The notes: generated by a model not told the origin, from the sequence alone. A DNA stretch of 51,967 nucleotides from Muribaculaceae bacterium (GCA_023662835.1 JAMPII010000009.1:1-51967); one strand, 5' to 3'; shown: positions 26,997 through 35,725, numbered from the stretch's first letter. Translations and numbers: made by a program.

Positions 26997-27058
26997 GTCC
27001 CATATCATAAAATTTCAGGGCCGCTGGGGCGGCCCTGAAATTTTATGATATGGGACCT
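26995..27058. repeat. 30-bp perfect inverted repeat at the pyrD stop
   Basis: Positions 26995-27024 and 27029-27058 are exact reverse complements with a 4-base loop TGGG; the loop-proximal part is GGGCCGC/GCGGCCC. The left arm begins within the pyrD stop codon. No U tract follows. A separate terminator-like hairpin lies 30 bases downstream, so this element need not be a terminator. Confidence 0.9.
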
Positions 27059-27089
27059 TAGTAACTTTCGCAAATAAACAAAACATAAG

Positions 27090-27121
27090 TCACCGCAGAT
27101 AAGGAAAATTTGCGGTGGCTT
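27090..27121. terminator. bidirectional terminator, pyrD and EnvC-like gene
   Basis: AGTCACCGCA pairs with TGCGGTGGCT (one G-T), loop about 12 bases, followed on the plus strand by TTTTGTTT. On the minus strand the same stem is followed by TATGTTTTGTTT, so it can end both transcripts. Confidence 0.7.
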
Positions 27122-27126
27122 TTGTT

Positions 27127-28413
27127 TCATTTAACCCACAACATTGGATCGAGTTTCTGCTTCTCTTTGCGGAGTTCGAAGTGCATTATCGATCGACCGT
27201 CGTCGCTGCGGGCTATACGGCCGATTGATTGTCCCTGTTTAAGTTCTGAGCCGTTTTTTACGTTAATATTTGCCAGATTTGCATAGATTGTCAGATACTC
27301 TCCGTGACGAACCATTACTATTGTGCCGAACCCGGATTGTTTGAAAATTGCCGAAACTTTTCCGGCAAATACTGCTCGGGCATTTCCTCCACCTTCAACT
27401 TCTATGTCGATACCGGAATTGTCGACAACAACGTGAGGGAGTTGCGGGTGTTTCTGCCGTCCGAAAGCACGTACTATTTTATATTTGCCACTTACCGGGA
27501 ACAGTAAATTTCCTTTATTGTCGGCAAATGAACCGGCAATTGATTGAGTAGATTTTGCAGTGGCATAGGTTTCTGTTCTTGTATTTTTTGTCGTGGTTGA
27601 CTGAGTTGTAGATTTATTGTCAGCTGATTTGCTTGTCGTTTTAGCCTTAGCTTTTGCCAAACGTTGCTGCTCAATTTCTTTTGCTATAATTCGGTCTAGC
27701 TCAGAATCGAGTCTTTGAGCTTGTAACTGTTTGTCTTTAAGAACCTTTTGAAGTGTGCGATTTTCTTTCTTCAGCTGTTTAACCAACCTGTCGGTTTTCC
27801 GCTGTCGGGATTCCAACGCTGATTGTTCGCCGGCAAGCAGTTTCACCTTCGAGGCTTGGACACGTTTTAGACTGTCGAGTCGCAATGATTTTGCTTCTAA
27901 CACTTGCTGCGATTTTGTTATCTCTTGCGTTTTACGTTTTTGCCACCGCGTATATTCATTCAAGTATCGGGAACGTCGGTAGGCGGTGGCAAAGGATTCT
28001 GACGATAGTACAAAAGCCAGCCGAGTCAGTGAATTCTGCTGGGCTGAGCGAGTGGCTCTCACTGATTTTGCGTAGGCAGTCTTCATTGCTTCCAATTGGC
28101 GAGTATACAAAATTACAGTGTCGGCCAGCAGTCTTTGCCGGTGATCTATTGAGTCGATTTGTGCCGATAGTTTGCCGATTGAAGTTTTGTTGAGTTGAAT
28201 TTCGGCATTTAGAGCGTCGAGCGATCGGAGTGAGGCTGTTGTACGCCGCTTGTTCTCGGCCAGTTGACGATTTGTTTTAGCAATTGCGTTCTTGTTTTGT
28301 TGCTGTTCTTTCCGAATAGCGGCGGATGTGCGGTTCTTTTTAGGTGTTGCGCATAGTGCATCGTTACACAACAATGCACAAATTAACAAACAACACAATA
28401 CTAGTCTTTTCAT
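27127..28413 (-). CDS. EnvC-like murein hydrolase activator (degenerate M23/LytM)
   Basis: A 428-residue periplasmic protein: signal peptide (1-21, ending ALCA), long coiled coil (about 28-250), a Ser/Thr-rich linker (about 258-290) and a C-terminal LytM domain. Metal-binding positions look lost: the usual first histidine is replaced in VVDNSGIDIEV, and the HxH motif reads YANL where active enzymes have YAHL, although a MHFELR histidine remains. By analogy with EnvC it probably activates amidases during cell separation rather than cutting peptidoglycan itself. Its start overlaps the DUF4292 stop by 4 bases (ATGA). Confidence 0.85.
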   Translation of the reverse strand: MKRLVLCCLLICALLCNDALCATPKKNRTSAAIRKEQQQNKNAIAKTNRQLAENKRRTTASLRSLDALNAEIQLNKTSIGKLSAQIDSIDHRQRLLADTVILYTRQLEAMKTAYAKSVRATRSAQQNSLTRLAFVLSSESFATAYRRSRYLNEYTRWQKRKTQEITKSQQVLEAKSLRLDSLKRVQASKVKLLAGEQSALESRQRKTDRLVKQLKKENRTLQKVLKDKQLQAQRLDSELDRIIAKEIEQQRLAKAKAKTTSKSADNKSTTQSTTTKNTRTETYATAKSTQSIAGSFADNKGNLLFPVSGKYKIVRAFGRQKHPQLPHVVVDNSGIDIEVEGGGNARAVFAGKVSAIFKQSGFGTIVMVRHGEYLTIYANLANINVKNGSELKQGQSIGRIARSDDGRSIMHFELRKEKQKLDPMLWVK

Positions 28414-29246
28414 TTGTCCAGTGATTTCAGAAGCTGAGCGGCAGGAATTTTACGATAGCCCGACGGTATTTGCCAAGTTATTGCGGAGGTTGAATTCCAT
28501 TTTGCATTGTTCCATTTCCAGTTCATTTTTGCAATAACTGAGGTTTTCCCGCTTTCAATGTTCAGCGATGTGCTCTCGGCGAGAACTCCGGCCGGTGTTG
28601 CTCCGTTGTAGGGAGAATAATCGACTAAAATCTCAATAGGGACAGATGGAGCTATTGCTGCAAATCGAGTCAAGAATGTTGTTTGATTCGTCCCAGCTAC
28701 AAATCCGTATGTGAATTCGCTTGATTGTTTTTTAGGGACTATAGTCATTACGCTAAGTTCCGTCGACAAATCGACCTTGATTTTGTCGTTTTGCGATAAA
28801 GAAGCTCCGCCAATCAGAAATGGCCGGCCGAGAAATAAATCCTGTAGGTTAGCGATAGACGATGGCATAATTTTTGTCAGGCTCCGGATGTTCTCAGCAA
28901 TGAAAACTCTGTCGATTCTGTAAAGGGCAAACACAGAATCTGTACGGATTACTATTCGTGCCACTTCAATCCCCAACATTTTCAGACTCAAATCTATGGC
29001 CTCGCCCTGAACAAAGCGGGCGCGTCCGGATAGGGATATCCTCTGTGGTTTGGTTAATGACAATGAGAACGGCACGTCGACCGAGGTCCAGTCCGATATT
29101 GACGACGTGAGCTGCGCATATTGCTGTTCTATTGTTAAGTTGTTGCCTGAGGTTGCCAAATCTTTTTTCGAACCGCACGACTGCAAGAACAAAATAAATG
29201 CGACAGACAAGATGGCAAGAAATGTGCGTAATGATTTAATATTCAT
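28410..29246 (-). CDS. DUF4292 lipoprotein
   Basis: A 278-residue predicted lipoprotein; the lipobox ends at C24 (FLQSCGSKK). The mature part is beta-rich, with VPFSLSLTKPQRISLSGRARFV near 59-80 and LKMLGIEVARIVIRTDSVFALYR near 87-109, resembling LolA/LolB-like folds and the DUF4292 family. Its place between the TPR protein and the EnvC-like activator is one I recall from other Bacteroidales. A role in outer-membrane or wall maintenance is inferred from neighbours only. Confidence 0.8.
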   Translation of the reverse strand: MNIKSLRTFLAILSVAFILFLQSCGSKKDLATSGNNLTIEQQYAQLTSSISDWTSVDVPFSLSLTKPQRISLSGRARFVQGEAIDLSLKMLGIEVARIVIRTDSVFALYRIDRVFIAENIRSLTKIMPSSIANLQDLFLGRPFLIGGASLSQNDKIKVDLSTELSVMTIVPKKQSSEFTYGFVAGTNQTTFLTRFAAIAPSVPIEILVDYSPYNGATPAGVLAESTSLNIESGKTSVIAKMNWKWNNAKWNSTSAITWQIPSGYRKIPAAQLLKSLDK

Positions 29247-29261
29247 TGTGTTTGAATACTC

Positions 29262-30992
29262 TTATTCGAAAAAGAATGTTTTATTTTTGATTTTCTTTTG
29301 CAAGAGTTTATTGTCGGGCTCGAGCTTCTGAGCCTTTTCCCAATATTCCAATGCTTTGTCGGGTTCGGAATTCCAGAAGTAAATGTCGCCGGCATGGTGG
29401 AACAACTCGGCCGATTCTGTTTCATCGGTAGCAATAGCTTTTTCTATGTATGCTTTGGCTTCAACGTAATTTTTCTTCATGAACATAACCCATGCATATG
29501 TGTCGAGCGAGTTAGCATCGCCGGGGCGCTCTTTGATTACGTCGGCACACATACGTTCCGCTTTGTCTAGATTTTTATTTTCAACAGCTAACGAATAAGC
29601 ATAGTTGTTCTTAACCAAATTGTTATGGGGATTCAGCAGTAATGCCTCGTCGTAGAATGTATATGCCGAATCGCGTAATTCTTTTGCTACATACAAATCT
29701 CCTATCGAGCCGATAACTGAGGAACGAAGCTCTAGATTTTGTTCCGGAGCCACATCAAGAGCTTTGTTAAGTTTGACCAGAGCTTTATCATATTGTTTTA
29801 GCATCTGATAATCGGAACCTACAATCATCAGCAGCGATGTGCTCGAGGGAAAATAGTGAATTCCACGTTCAGCGATGTCGATCGACTTATTGTAGTCGCC
29901 GGTTTCTGCTGCCAGACTCGACAGCGTAACCCATCGTTTCTCGTCGGAGGGGTCGATATCGACGGCGTAGCTGAGTTGCTCAGTCGCATTGTCGTAGTCC
30001 TGAATTGCAAGTAAGTAAGAGCAGTATAAATCTCTTAACGCTACTTCATGTGGATTTTGCTCGAGCATAGTGTTGAAAAGCGATTGAATTCGTGGTTGCT
30101 GAATTGAATCGTCGTATAGGGTGCGGATGTAATCGGTCATTAGTTCCATTTTGGCATCCAGTCCGAGGCTTTCGCGCGTCAGGGCGTTGAACACTTCACG
30201 GTCGTATGCAACCGAATCGTCGATATTCTTATAATACATGGCTCGTTGGTAGAATGCTAGTCCGGAAGTTGAGTCCAACTCGCAAGCTTTGTTATAATAG
30301 GCCAAAGCGGAGTCACCTTGTGAGAACATCGCATATATATCGCCGGCGAAAATATTGTATTCAGTGTTGTGTGGAGAACTGTATAACAGATCTTTCACTT
30401 CGGCTATAACGGCCGTTGTGTCGTTTGTTGCCATAAAAGATCGCATTTTTCTGCTCGACAACGGGATGCTTTTACCTTTAGCTTTTTCAATTCGATTATA
30501 TATACCTACGGCTCGTTTTAGTGCTGCAGAATCGCGGGTACTGCTAAGAGCGTCGGCAAGTTTGAACGACGGTTCCAGCTTGGTTGGAAAGATTGAGTCG
30601 AGTGTTTCCCAAACGCGAATCGATTCCGATGCGTTCTGCAAACGGTCGTTTATAGTGCCATACATGAATGAGTTGTAGTAATCGTCGGGCTGTGCATTGA
30701 AATGATTCTGCATCAAATTATAACCGGTGCTGAATCGGATCGAATCGTTTCCGGCCGATGTCAAATCATAATATCCAACGTAGAATCCTATGGTGTGGTC
30801 GTCGGGATTCAATTTGTGAGCCATTTTCAAGAGGTCGACGTATGCGTCGGTGTTGCCGAGCGCCGACTGTCGTTGTGCTTCCATGAAAATATAATCGGCC
30901 TTATCGCTATCGGCTTTATTGATTGTATTGCCCGAAAACGTTAGAGCAGGCATTATTAATGCTGATCCGTAAACGATTGCTTTCAACTTCAT
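29262..30992 (-). CDS. tetratricopeptide repeat protein
   Basis: A 576-residue protein with a cleavable signal peptide (about 1-22) and roughly a dozen TPR-like helix pairs. Clear repeats include DYDNATEQLSYAVDIDPSDEKRW, GDYNKSIDIAERGIHYFPSS, KQYDKALVKLNKALDVAPEQ and the final SEPDKALEYWEKAQKLEPDN. It is likely a periplasmic or outer-membrane-attached scaffold for protein-protein contacts. It lies between dut (14 bases) and the DUF4292 gene (15 bases) in a four-gene minus-strand operon. No enzymatic domain is visible. Confidence 0.88.
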   Translation of the reverse strand: MKLKAIVYGSALIMPALTFSGNTINKADSDKADYIFMEAQRQSALGNTDAYVDLLKMAHKLNPDDHTIGFYVGYYDLTSAGNDSIRFSTGYNLMQNHFNAQPDDYYNSFMYGTINDRLQNASESIRVWETLDSIFPTKLEPSFKLADALSSTRDSAALKRAVGIYNRIEKAKGKSIPLSSRKMRSFMATNDTTAVIAEVKDLLYSSPHNTEYNIFAGDIYAMFSQGDSALAYYNKACELDSTSGLAFYQRAMYYKNIDDSVAYDREVFNALTRESLGLDAKMELMTDYIRTLYDDSIQQPRIQSLFNTMLEQNPHEVALRDLYCSYLLAIQDYDNATEQLSYAVDIDPSDEKRWVTLSSLAAETGDYNKSIDIAERGIHYFPSSTSLLMIVGSDYQMLKQYDKALVKLNKALDVAPEQNLELRSSVIGSIGDLYVAKELRDSAYTFYDEALLLNPHNNLVKNNYAYSLAVENKNLDKAERMCADVIKERPGDANSLDTYAWVMFMKKNYVEAKAYIEKAIATDETESAELFHHAGDIYFWNSEPDKALEYWEKAQKLEPDNKLLQKKIKNKTFFFE

Positions 30993-31006
30993 ACAGAACT
31001 ATGTTT

Positions 31007-31450
31007 TTAATTGACTCCGGTGTGACCAAATGCTCCGTCGCCTCGTTTAGTTTCGTCGAGTTTGTCGGTTGGTTCCCATTCAACGTGGGTGTATTCTTTT
31101 ACTACCATTTGGCAAATACGTTCACCATCGTTAATAGTGAAAGGTGTGTTCGAAAGGTTTATTACTATGATACCTATTTCGCCACGATAGTCGGCATCAA
31201 CTGTACCAGGTGTGTTAACCAATGAAATACCGTGCTTCAATGCCAAACCGGAACGAGGCCGGATTTGACATTCGTAGCCATGGGGCAACTGGATGTATAG
31301 GCCTGTGGGAATAAGGGCGCGTTCAAGTGGTTGAAGCGTTATTGGTTCATTGAGAAATGCACGGACATCCATTCCGGCCGAGGAGAATGTTTCATAGGCA
31401 GGAAGGGGATGATGCGACTTATTTACAATTTTAACTTTTATACGTTCCAT
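31007..31450 (-). CDS. dut: deoxyuridine triphosphatase (dUTPase)
   Basis: Trimeric dUTPase that hydrolyses dUTP to dUMP and PPi, keeping uracil out of DNA and feeding dTMP synthesis. It has 147 residues. All five motifs are present: AGMDVRA (25-31), PRSGLA (near 65-70), the [14 protein letters not shown] stretch (near 82-95), RICQMVV (near 108-114) and the C-terminal [10 protein letters not shown]. It is first in the operon with the TPR, DUF4292 and EnvC-like genes. Confidence 0.97.
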   Translation of the reverse strand: MERIKVKIVNKSHHPLPAYETFSSAGMDVRAFLNEPITLQPLERALIPTGLYIQLPHGYECQIRPRSGLALKHGISLVNTPGTVDADYRGEIGIIVINLSNTPFTINDGERICQMVVKEYTHVEWEPTDKLDETKRGDGAFGHTGVN

Positions 31451-31517
31451 ACAATAATATTATATAACTAACAACGAGTCGGTATTAAATTTAGTTTAAT
31501 GCGACTTGTAAACAAGT

Positions 31518-31550
31518 GCGGAACCGACATCGTGGCAGATGCGGTTCCGC
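31518..31550 (-). terminator. hairpin downstream of the OmpH-like gene
   Basis: GCGGAACCG (31518-31526) pairs with CGGTTCCGC (31542-31550), extended by CATC/GATG after a single bulged A, with a 6-base loop. On the minus strand it is followed by ACTTGTTTACAAGT, itself a small hairpin. It lies after the OmpH-like gene and before dut, so it probably separates the two units. Confidence 0.6.
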
Positions 31551-31575
31551 GCTTATAGGTTATAAACAGTTACGA

Positions 31576-32172
31576 TTATTTACCGTTGCTTTTATCGTAG
31601 CGGGCGTTCAAACCGGCAATCACCTCGTTAGTGATGTCAAGGGCTGGATTGAAATAAACGCCGGCAGCCTTATAGAGGATAGCATCGTAACCTTTAGCCT
31701 TGTTATAATCCTTAATAAATGATTCAATTGAATCGGTGAGCTGCATTTGCTGTTGAAGCATTTCTTGTTCTGCTTCGCGCTGAAGGCTTGCAAGATAGTT
31801 CTGCGCTTCGATTTGCTTTTTGTTAAGCAATTCTTGGTCGGCATTGAAACTTTCTTGTGAAAGATAGCCGTTTGTATTGATTTTTTGCTGCATTTGCTGG
31901 CCAAGTTTCTGAATGTCGGCACCGCGTGAACGCTGTGCATTGTCTATTTTGGAAAGCTGACGCAGCTGAGCTTCTTTGAAATCTTTTGCAAGGTTGTAGT
32001 GAACGGCAATGGAATCGGCGTCGATATAGCGGATGTTTAATGCGCCGGCAACGGGCTGTGCATCAGACTGGGCGCCGGGTTGAACTGTTTTGTTTCCATT
32101 GTCGGAGCAAGAAGTCATTGCCACTGCCGCGGAGAGGAAAAGAATTTTAACACAGAGTGTAATCTTTTTCAT
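31576..32172 (-). CDS. OmpH/Skp-like lipoprotein
   Basis: A 198-residue protein with a lipobox ending at C22 (AMTSCSDNG), then a Skp/OmpH-type core: a first strand LNIRYIDADSI near 45-55, long charged, Gln-rich helices (about 62-150), and a closing DAILYKAAGVYFNPALDITNEVI segment near 164-186. Skp-type proteins hold unfolded outer-membrane proteins in the periplasm; this one would be membrane-anchored. It starts 24 bases after the 61-residue membrane protein gene. Confidence 0.85.
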   Translation of the reverse strand: MKKITLCVKILFLSAAVAMTSCSDNGNKTVQPGAQSDAQPVAGALNIRYIDADSIAVHYNLAKDFKEAQLRQLSKIDNAQRSRGADIQKLGQQMQQKINTNGYLSQESFNADQELLNKKQIEAQNYLASLQREAEQEMLQQQMQLTDSIESFIKDYNKAKGYDAILYKAAGVYFNPALDITNEVIAGLNARYDKSNGK

Positions 32173-32196
32173 TTTGTTTATTAATGGTGTAGTTTA

Positions 32197-32382
32197 TTAT
32201 TTATCAATTTCGTTTTCTTTTTGTTGATGGTCGGCCGCGCAACTGAAACCTCTGGATCGCAAACGAGGATTGTCGTGGACATGTGAGGATGGGAATTTTC
32301 CTCCTTTAACAAATAGCACCTTCACACCAAGCATAAGAAATGCTGCAAGCACGAGGATTATGGCGCATAATATTGTTTTCAT
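32197..32382 (-). CDS. small single-helix membrane protein
   Basis: A 61-residue protein with one N-terminal transmembrane helix (about 4-24) followed by a short basic tail with KGGKFPSSHVHDNPRLRSRG and a single Cys in FSCAADHQQ. It looks like a small conserved Bacteroidales membrane protein of unknown function. A -7-like CAAATATA (TATATTTG on the minus strand, 32406-32413) lies 24 bases upstream. It is probably co-transcribed with the OmpH-like gene. It is divergent from pepD. Confidence 0.68.
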   Translation of the reverse strand: MKTILCAIILVLAAFLMLGVKVLFVKGGKFPSSHVHDNPRLRSRGFSCAADHQQKENEIDK

Positions 32383-32429
32383 GTCGGCCGACTTTATTTT
32401 CTCTGCAAATATAAGAAACGAAAAACAAT

Positions 32430-32463
32430 TTTGGAATTATATCAATTTTATTTTGTAACTTAG
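32430..32463 (+). promoter_or_regulatory. candidate pepD promoter
   Basis: TTTG (32430-32433) and TAACTTAG (32456-32463), spacer 22 bases. Both the spacing and the -7 element are slightly off consensus. It would give a leader of about 120 bases before the pepD ATG, AT-rich with no clear fold. Confidence 0.35.
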
Positions 32464-32592
32464 GCTTCGAAAAGTACGTGTTTTAACAATTTTACACACA
32501 TTCATGGCGCATATAAGTTGTTTTATAATACGTATATGAGAATTTGCCGCAAAATTCAAGTTAAATATATATATAATTTATTTTAACCCGAC

Positions 32593-34053
32593 ATGACTAT
32601 AAAAGATTTAAAACCGGCATTAATCTGGGGAATATTCGACCAGATAACAAAAGTGCCCCGTCCTTCAAAAAAAGAGGGTAAGATTCGTCAGTTCCTTCTC
32701 GATTTTGCCGCCCAGCATGGTATTGCAGTCAAGACTGATGCCGTAGGTAATGTTTTAATGAGCAAACCGGCCACTCCGGGTCATGAACAAGCACCAACAT
32801 TGATCATGCAGGGACATATGGATATGGTTTGTGAGTCGAACAAAAAGGACTTCGATTTCGAAAATAACCCTATAACAACAATAATCGACGGCGATTGGGT
32901 TCATGCCGATGGTACAACTCTTGGAGCTGACAATGGTATTGGTATGGCTGCTTCACTGGCAGTTATGGCCGACAACGAATTGATTCATGGACCTTTGGAA
33001 GCTTTGTTTACTGTTGATGAAGAAACTGGTATGACTGGTGCTAACAATCTGGGCGCCGACATGATGAACGGTACAATACTTCTTAATCTCGACTCAGAAG
33101 ATGACGCAGAAGTTTATGTAGGTTGCGCCGGCGGTATCGACACAACAGTCGAATTTGAGTATAAACGCGAAATGGCTCCAGCCGACTGCCACTGGTTTAA
33201 AGTTGACTTAGCAAACCTGTCGGGTGGCCATTCAGGTGGCGATATTCATGAGGGTAGAGCAAACTCAAACAAACTTCTGGCTCGCTTTTTGTTCAATGTG
33301 CAACAAAAACACACAGTGTGCCTGTCGGAAATTGATGGTGGCAACCTCCGTAATGCTATTCCCCGCGCAGCTCATGCAATTTTCGGTGTAAGCGCCTCGG
33401 CGAAAGAAGATGTTGTTGTTATGTTCAACAAATTTGTTGCCGAGGTTGAAAACGAATATAAGGCAACCGATCCGACTATGAAACTGACTTTGGTTACTGC
33501 CGACAAACCGGCGTATTCAATCGACGCAGATACTACAGTCCGTTTGGTCCGTGCGCTTTATGCGTGTCCTCATGGCGTGATTTCGATGAGCCACGACCTT
33601 GAGAACCTTGTTGAGACCTCAACCAACCTGGCTTCAGTTAAAATGAAACCAGAGAATGTGATCCTTGTAACAACAAGTCAGCGTAGTTCGGTAGAAAGTC
33701 GTAAATATGACATCGCGCGTCAAATAGAGGCACTGTTCTTGCTGGCCGACGCTAAAGTGACACATGGAGACGGTTACCCCGGCTGGGCGCCCAATATGAA
33801 TTCGCCCATCATGAAGATCGCATCCGACGCTTACGAGGAATTGTACGGCATAAAACCTGCAATTAAAGCAATTCATGCAGGTTTGGAATGCGGGTTATTC
33901 CTTACCAAATATCCCAACCTCGACATGGTTTCGTTTGGCCCGACATTGCGCAATGTACACTCGCCTTCCGAAAAAATGTATATCCCCGCAGTTGAACGTT
34001 TCTGGAATCAACTTGTGCTGATTATTAAGAAAGTAGCTGATTTGAAGGGATAA
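32593..34053 (+). CDS. pepD: aminoacyl-histidine dipeptidase (M20)
   Basis: Cytoplasmic zinc dipeptidase (Xaa-His dipeptidase, PepD family) that cleaves dipeptides, including carnosine-type ones. It has 486 residues. Metal and catalytic residues are H75 and D77 (GHMDMV), D113 in the GADNG motif, and E143-E144 in DEETG; the lid domain contains SGGHSGGDIHEGRAN near 214-228, and a late histidine lies in HAGLECG. It is a single transcription unit ended by a strong hairpin. Confidence 0.95.
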   Translation: MTIKDLKPALIWGIFDQITKVPRPSKKEGKIRQFLLDFAAQHGIAVKTDAVGNVLMSKPATPGHEQAPTLIMQGHMDMVCESNKKDFDFENNPITTIIDGDWVHADGTTLGADNGIGMAASLAVMADNELIHGPLEALFTVDEETGMTGANNLGADMMNGTILLNLDSEDDAEVYVGCAGGIDTTVEFEYKREMAPADCHWFKVDLANLSGGHSGGDIHEGRANSNKLLARFLFNVQQKHTVCLSEIDGGNLRNAIPRAAHAIFGVSASAKEDVVVMFNKFVAEVENEYKATDPTMKLTLVTADKPAYSIDADTTVRLVRALYACPHGVISMSHDLENLVETSTNLASVKMKPENVILVTTSQRSSVESRKYDIARQIEALFLLADAKVTHGDGYPGWAPNMNSPIMKIASDAYEELYGIKPAIKAIHAGLECGLFLTKYPNLDMVSFGPTLRNVHSPSEKMYIPAVERFWNQLVLIIKKVADLKG

Positions 34054-34072
34054 AAGAATATTATGACAAATA

Positions 34073-34110
34073 AAAACTGCTGCATTACAATACCGGAATG
34101 CAGCAGTTTT
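34073..34110. terminator. bidirectional terminator, pepD and nusB
   Basis: AAAACTGCTGCATT (34073-34086) pairs perfectly with AATGCAGCAGTTTT (34097-34110), 14 bp with a 10-base loop. A T run follows on the plus strand. It lies between convergent pepD and nusB. Confidence 0.88.
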
Positions 34111-34128
34111 TTTATTCATTTAGTTTTT

Positions 34129-35571
34129 CTATTCTTTTGTGATCAGGCCTTGTTCGCGAAGCGCGTTAATGATAGCGTAGAGCATTCCCGTGATAAATTG
34201 GCCGGAGCGAGGAGTTGAATAATAGTTGGCAATTTCAGTGTATTCATTAATGGTAACCAATGTAGGTATTGATTCAAAGTTGAGAAGTTCAGCTATGGCA
34301 GTTTCCAATATGATTATATCCATGAATGCCAAACGTTCAGGATCCCATTTGCTTTGTGTTAAACGCTGGTCGATAATCTCACGATATTTGTCTTGGTTTG
34401 CGATTACCGATTCGAAAAGTTTCGGGCCGAATTTCTCGTCCTCCTCGTCCTTGAATTTTGGCAGAAGATGAACAGATTCAGGATTATCGGAGGTGGCAAA
34501 TTTATGGATTGTTTTCAAAGTAAACGAACCCATTATTGCGATATCGTCGTTCCAATAAACCGATTTTGCCTCAAGAGCATCGGCCAAGTCATCGGAATTA
34601 ATGATGTCGTATTTCAAAATGTCGTGCCAAAAATCAGCGTCGGTAACGAAATTGTTGTTGGTTTTTGAAATGTACTCTTTGTATGTTTCCGATTCAAGTA
34701 TTGTATTCATTAATCTACGCAGCAATACAACGTCATTGGCCCATGAAATATCGTGGTCGTGACCGTAAGCTTCAAGTTCTTCGTTTTCCGAAAGCAATTT
34801 GGCTAGACGGTTGTCGATAAATTGGGTACTTGGATTGAGGTCGTCGGCTGTAGGCAAATATTTATGCTTCGCTTCGTCAAGTTGTAGTTCGCGGAACCGT
34901 GTAATATCAACAATAAGTTGCAGCATGGCGTGATACAGATCGTATGATTTGTCGAGTGAATCGGACAAGCATTTTCGAGCCTCGACCAGCGAGTCGCTTA
35001 TCGATGCATAATCATTAAGGGTGTTTTTCCAAGCTTCAAATCCTTGTTCCTGACCAACTATAGTGAAATTGTTGGTTGATTTTAACAGTTCAATAATTTT
35101 CTTGTTTCGTAGAACTATAGTTTGGAAAACCGTCTGCCACATTAATACTTCGTCGGCGACGGGGAATGCAGAGCGTTTGCGTGAATATTCTTTATAGATT
35201 GCGGAATCTTTAACCTCTTGCTCTATTTCTGGAGCTATAGAGCGATATTTCTCAATAAATCCGCGATTCTTTATGATAAGTTCCTTTATAGGTTCAGAAG
35301 CAGCTAATGCATGAGCACAACGTGTAATATTTGTGTTTGGCTTTCCAGTGCGTGGCTTAATTGTGGGAATCCCTTCTGCAGTGAAGGAGATTGCATATCC
35401 ATTAATATCCAAGAGCATAATGAGCAAGTCGGCGTATACAGTATGTGCAAAACGTTTGTCGCGCGATGCGTCGTCGTTGGGCGCTTGCTCTATTTTGAAA
35501 TAGTTTCTGGTTAGCAGATATGAATACAGTGACTGCACAACCTTCATTCTTATTAAAATACGGTTTATCAT
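34129..35571 (-). CDS. nusB: transcription antitermination factor NusB (large Bacteroidales form)
   Basis: A 480-residue NusB homologue; classical NusB has about 140 residues. The N-terminal helix MINRILIRMKVVQSLYSY (1-18) and the C-terminal half (about 385-478, with ERLAFMDIIILETAIAELL, then VTINEYTEIANYYST and SGQFITGML) match the two parts of NusB. Between them sits a helical insertion of about 350 residues with visible internal duplication. NusB acts with NusE at boxA in rRNA antitermination. A -7-like TATCTTTG lies upstream on the minus strand (35596-35603). The gene appears monocistronic, ended by the hairpin near 34.1 kb. Confidence 0.88.
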   Translation of the reverse strand: MINRILIRMKVVQSLYSYLLTRNYFKIEQAPNDDASRDKRFAHTVYADLLIMLLDINGYAISFTAEGIPTIKPRTGKPNTNITRCAHALAASEPIKELIIKNRGFIEKYRSIAPEIEQEVKDSAIYKEYSRKRSAFPVADEVLMWQTVFQTIVLRNKKIIELLKSTNNFTIVGQEQGFEAWKNTLNDYASISDSLVEARKCLSDSLDKSYDLYHAMLQLIVDITRFRELQLDEAKHKYLPTADDLNPSTQFIDNRLAKLLSENEELEAYGHDHDISWANDVVLLRRLMNTILESETYKEYISKTNNNFVTDADFWHDILKYDIINSDDLADALEAKSVYWNDDIAIMGSFTLKTIHKFATSDNPESVHLLPKFKDEEDEKFGPKLFESVIANQDKYREIIDQRLTQSKWDPERLAFMDIIILETAIAELLNFESIPTLVTINEYTEIANYYSTPRSGQFITGMLYAIINALREQGLITKE

Positions 35572-35595
35572 AATTCAATGCTCTTAAAATTTTTG

Positions 35596-35603
35596 CAAAG
35601 ATA
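35596..35603 (-). promoter_or_regulatory. -7 promoter element (nusB)
   Basis: CAAAGATA on the plus strand reads TATCTTTG on the minus strand, matching TAnnTTTG, 24 bases upstream of the nusB start. No good -33 element is seen. Confidence 0.45.
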
Positions 35604-35643
35604 AGCAAAAAGCAATAAACAACAGCAACATCTAAAAAAAAAT

Positions 35644-35668
35644 AAGAGGTTGTTTTAAGCAACCTCTT
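35644..35668 (-). terminator. Rho-independent terminator of the SlyD-RidA-lipoprotein operon
   Basis: AAGAGGTTG (35644-35652) pairs with CAACCTCTT (35660-35668), 7-base loop. Read on the minus strand it is followed by an ATTTTTTTTT tract, a textbook terminator. It lies downstream of the lipoprotein gene and upstream of nusB. Confidence 0.85.
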
Positions 35669-35725
35669 TAATGACATTTCTGGTGACAAAACGATATCAT
35701 CCGGTGAATTATTTAATAAGCGGTT

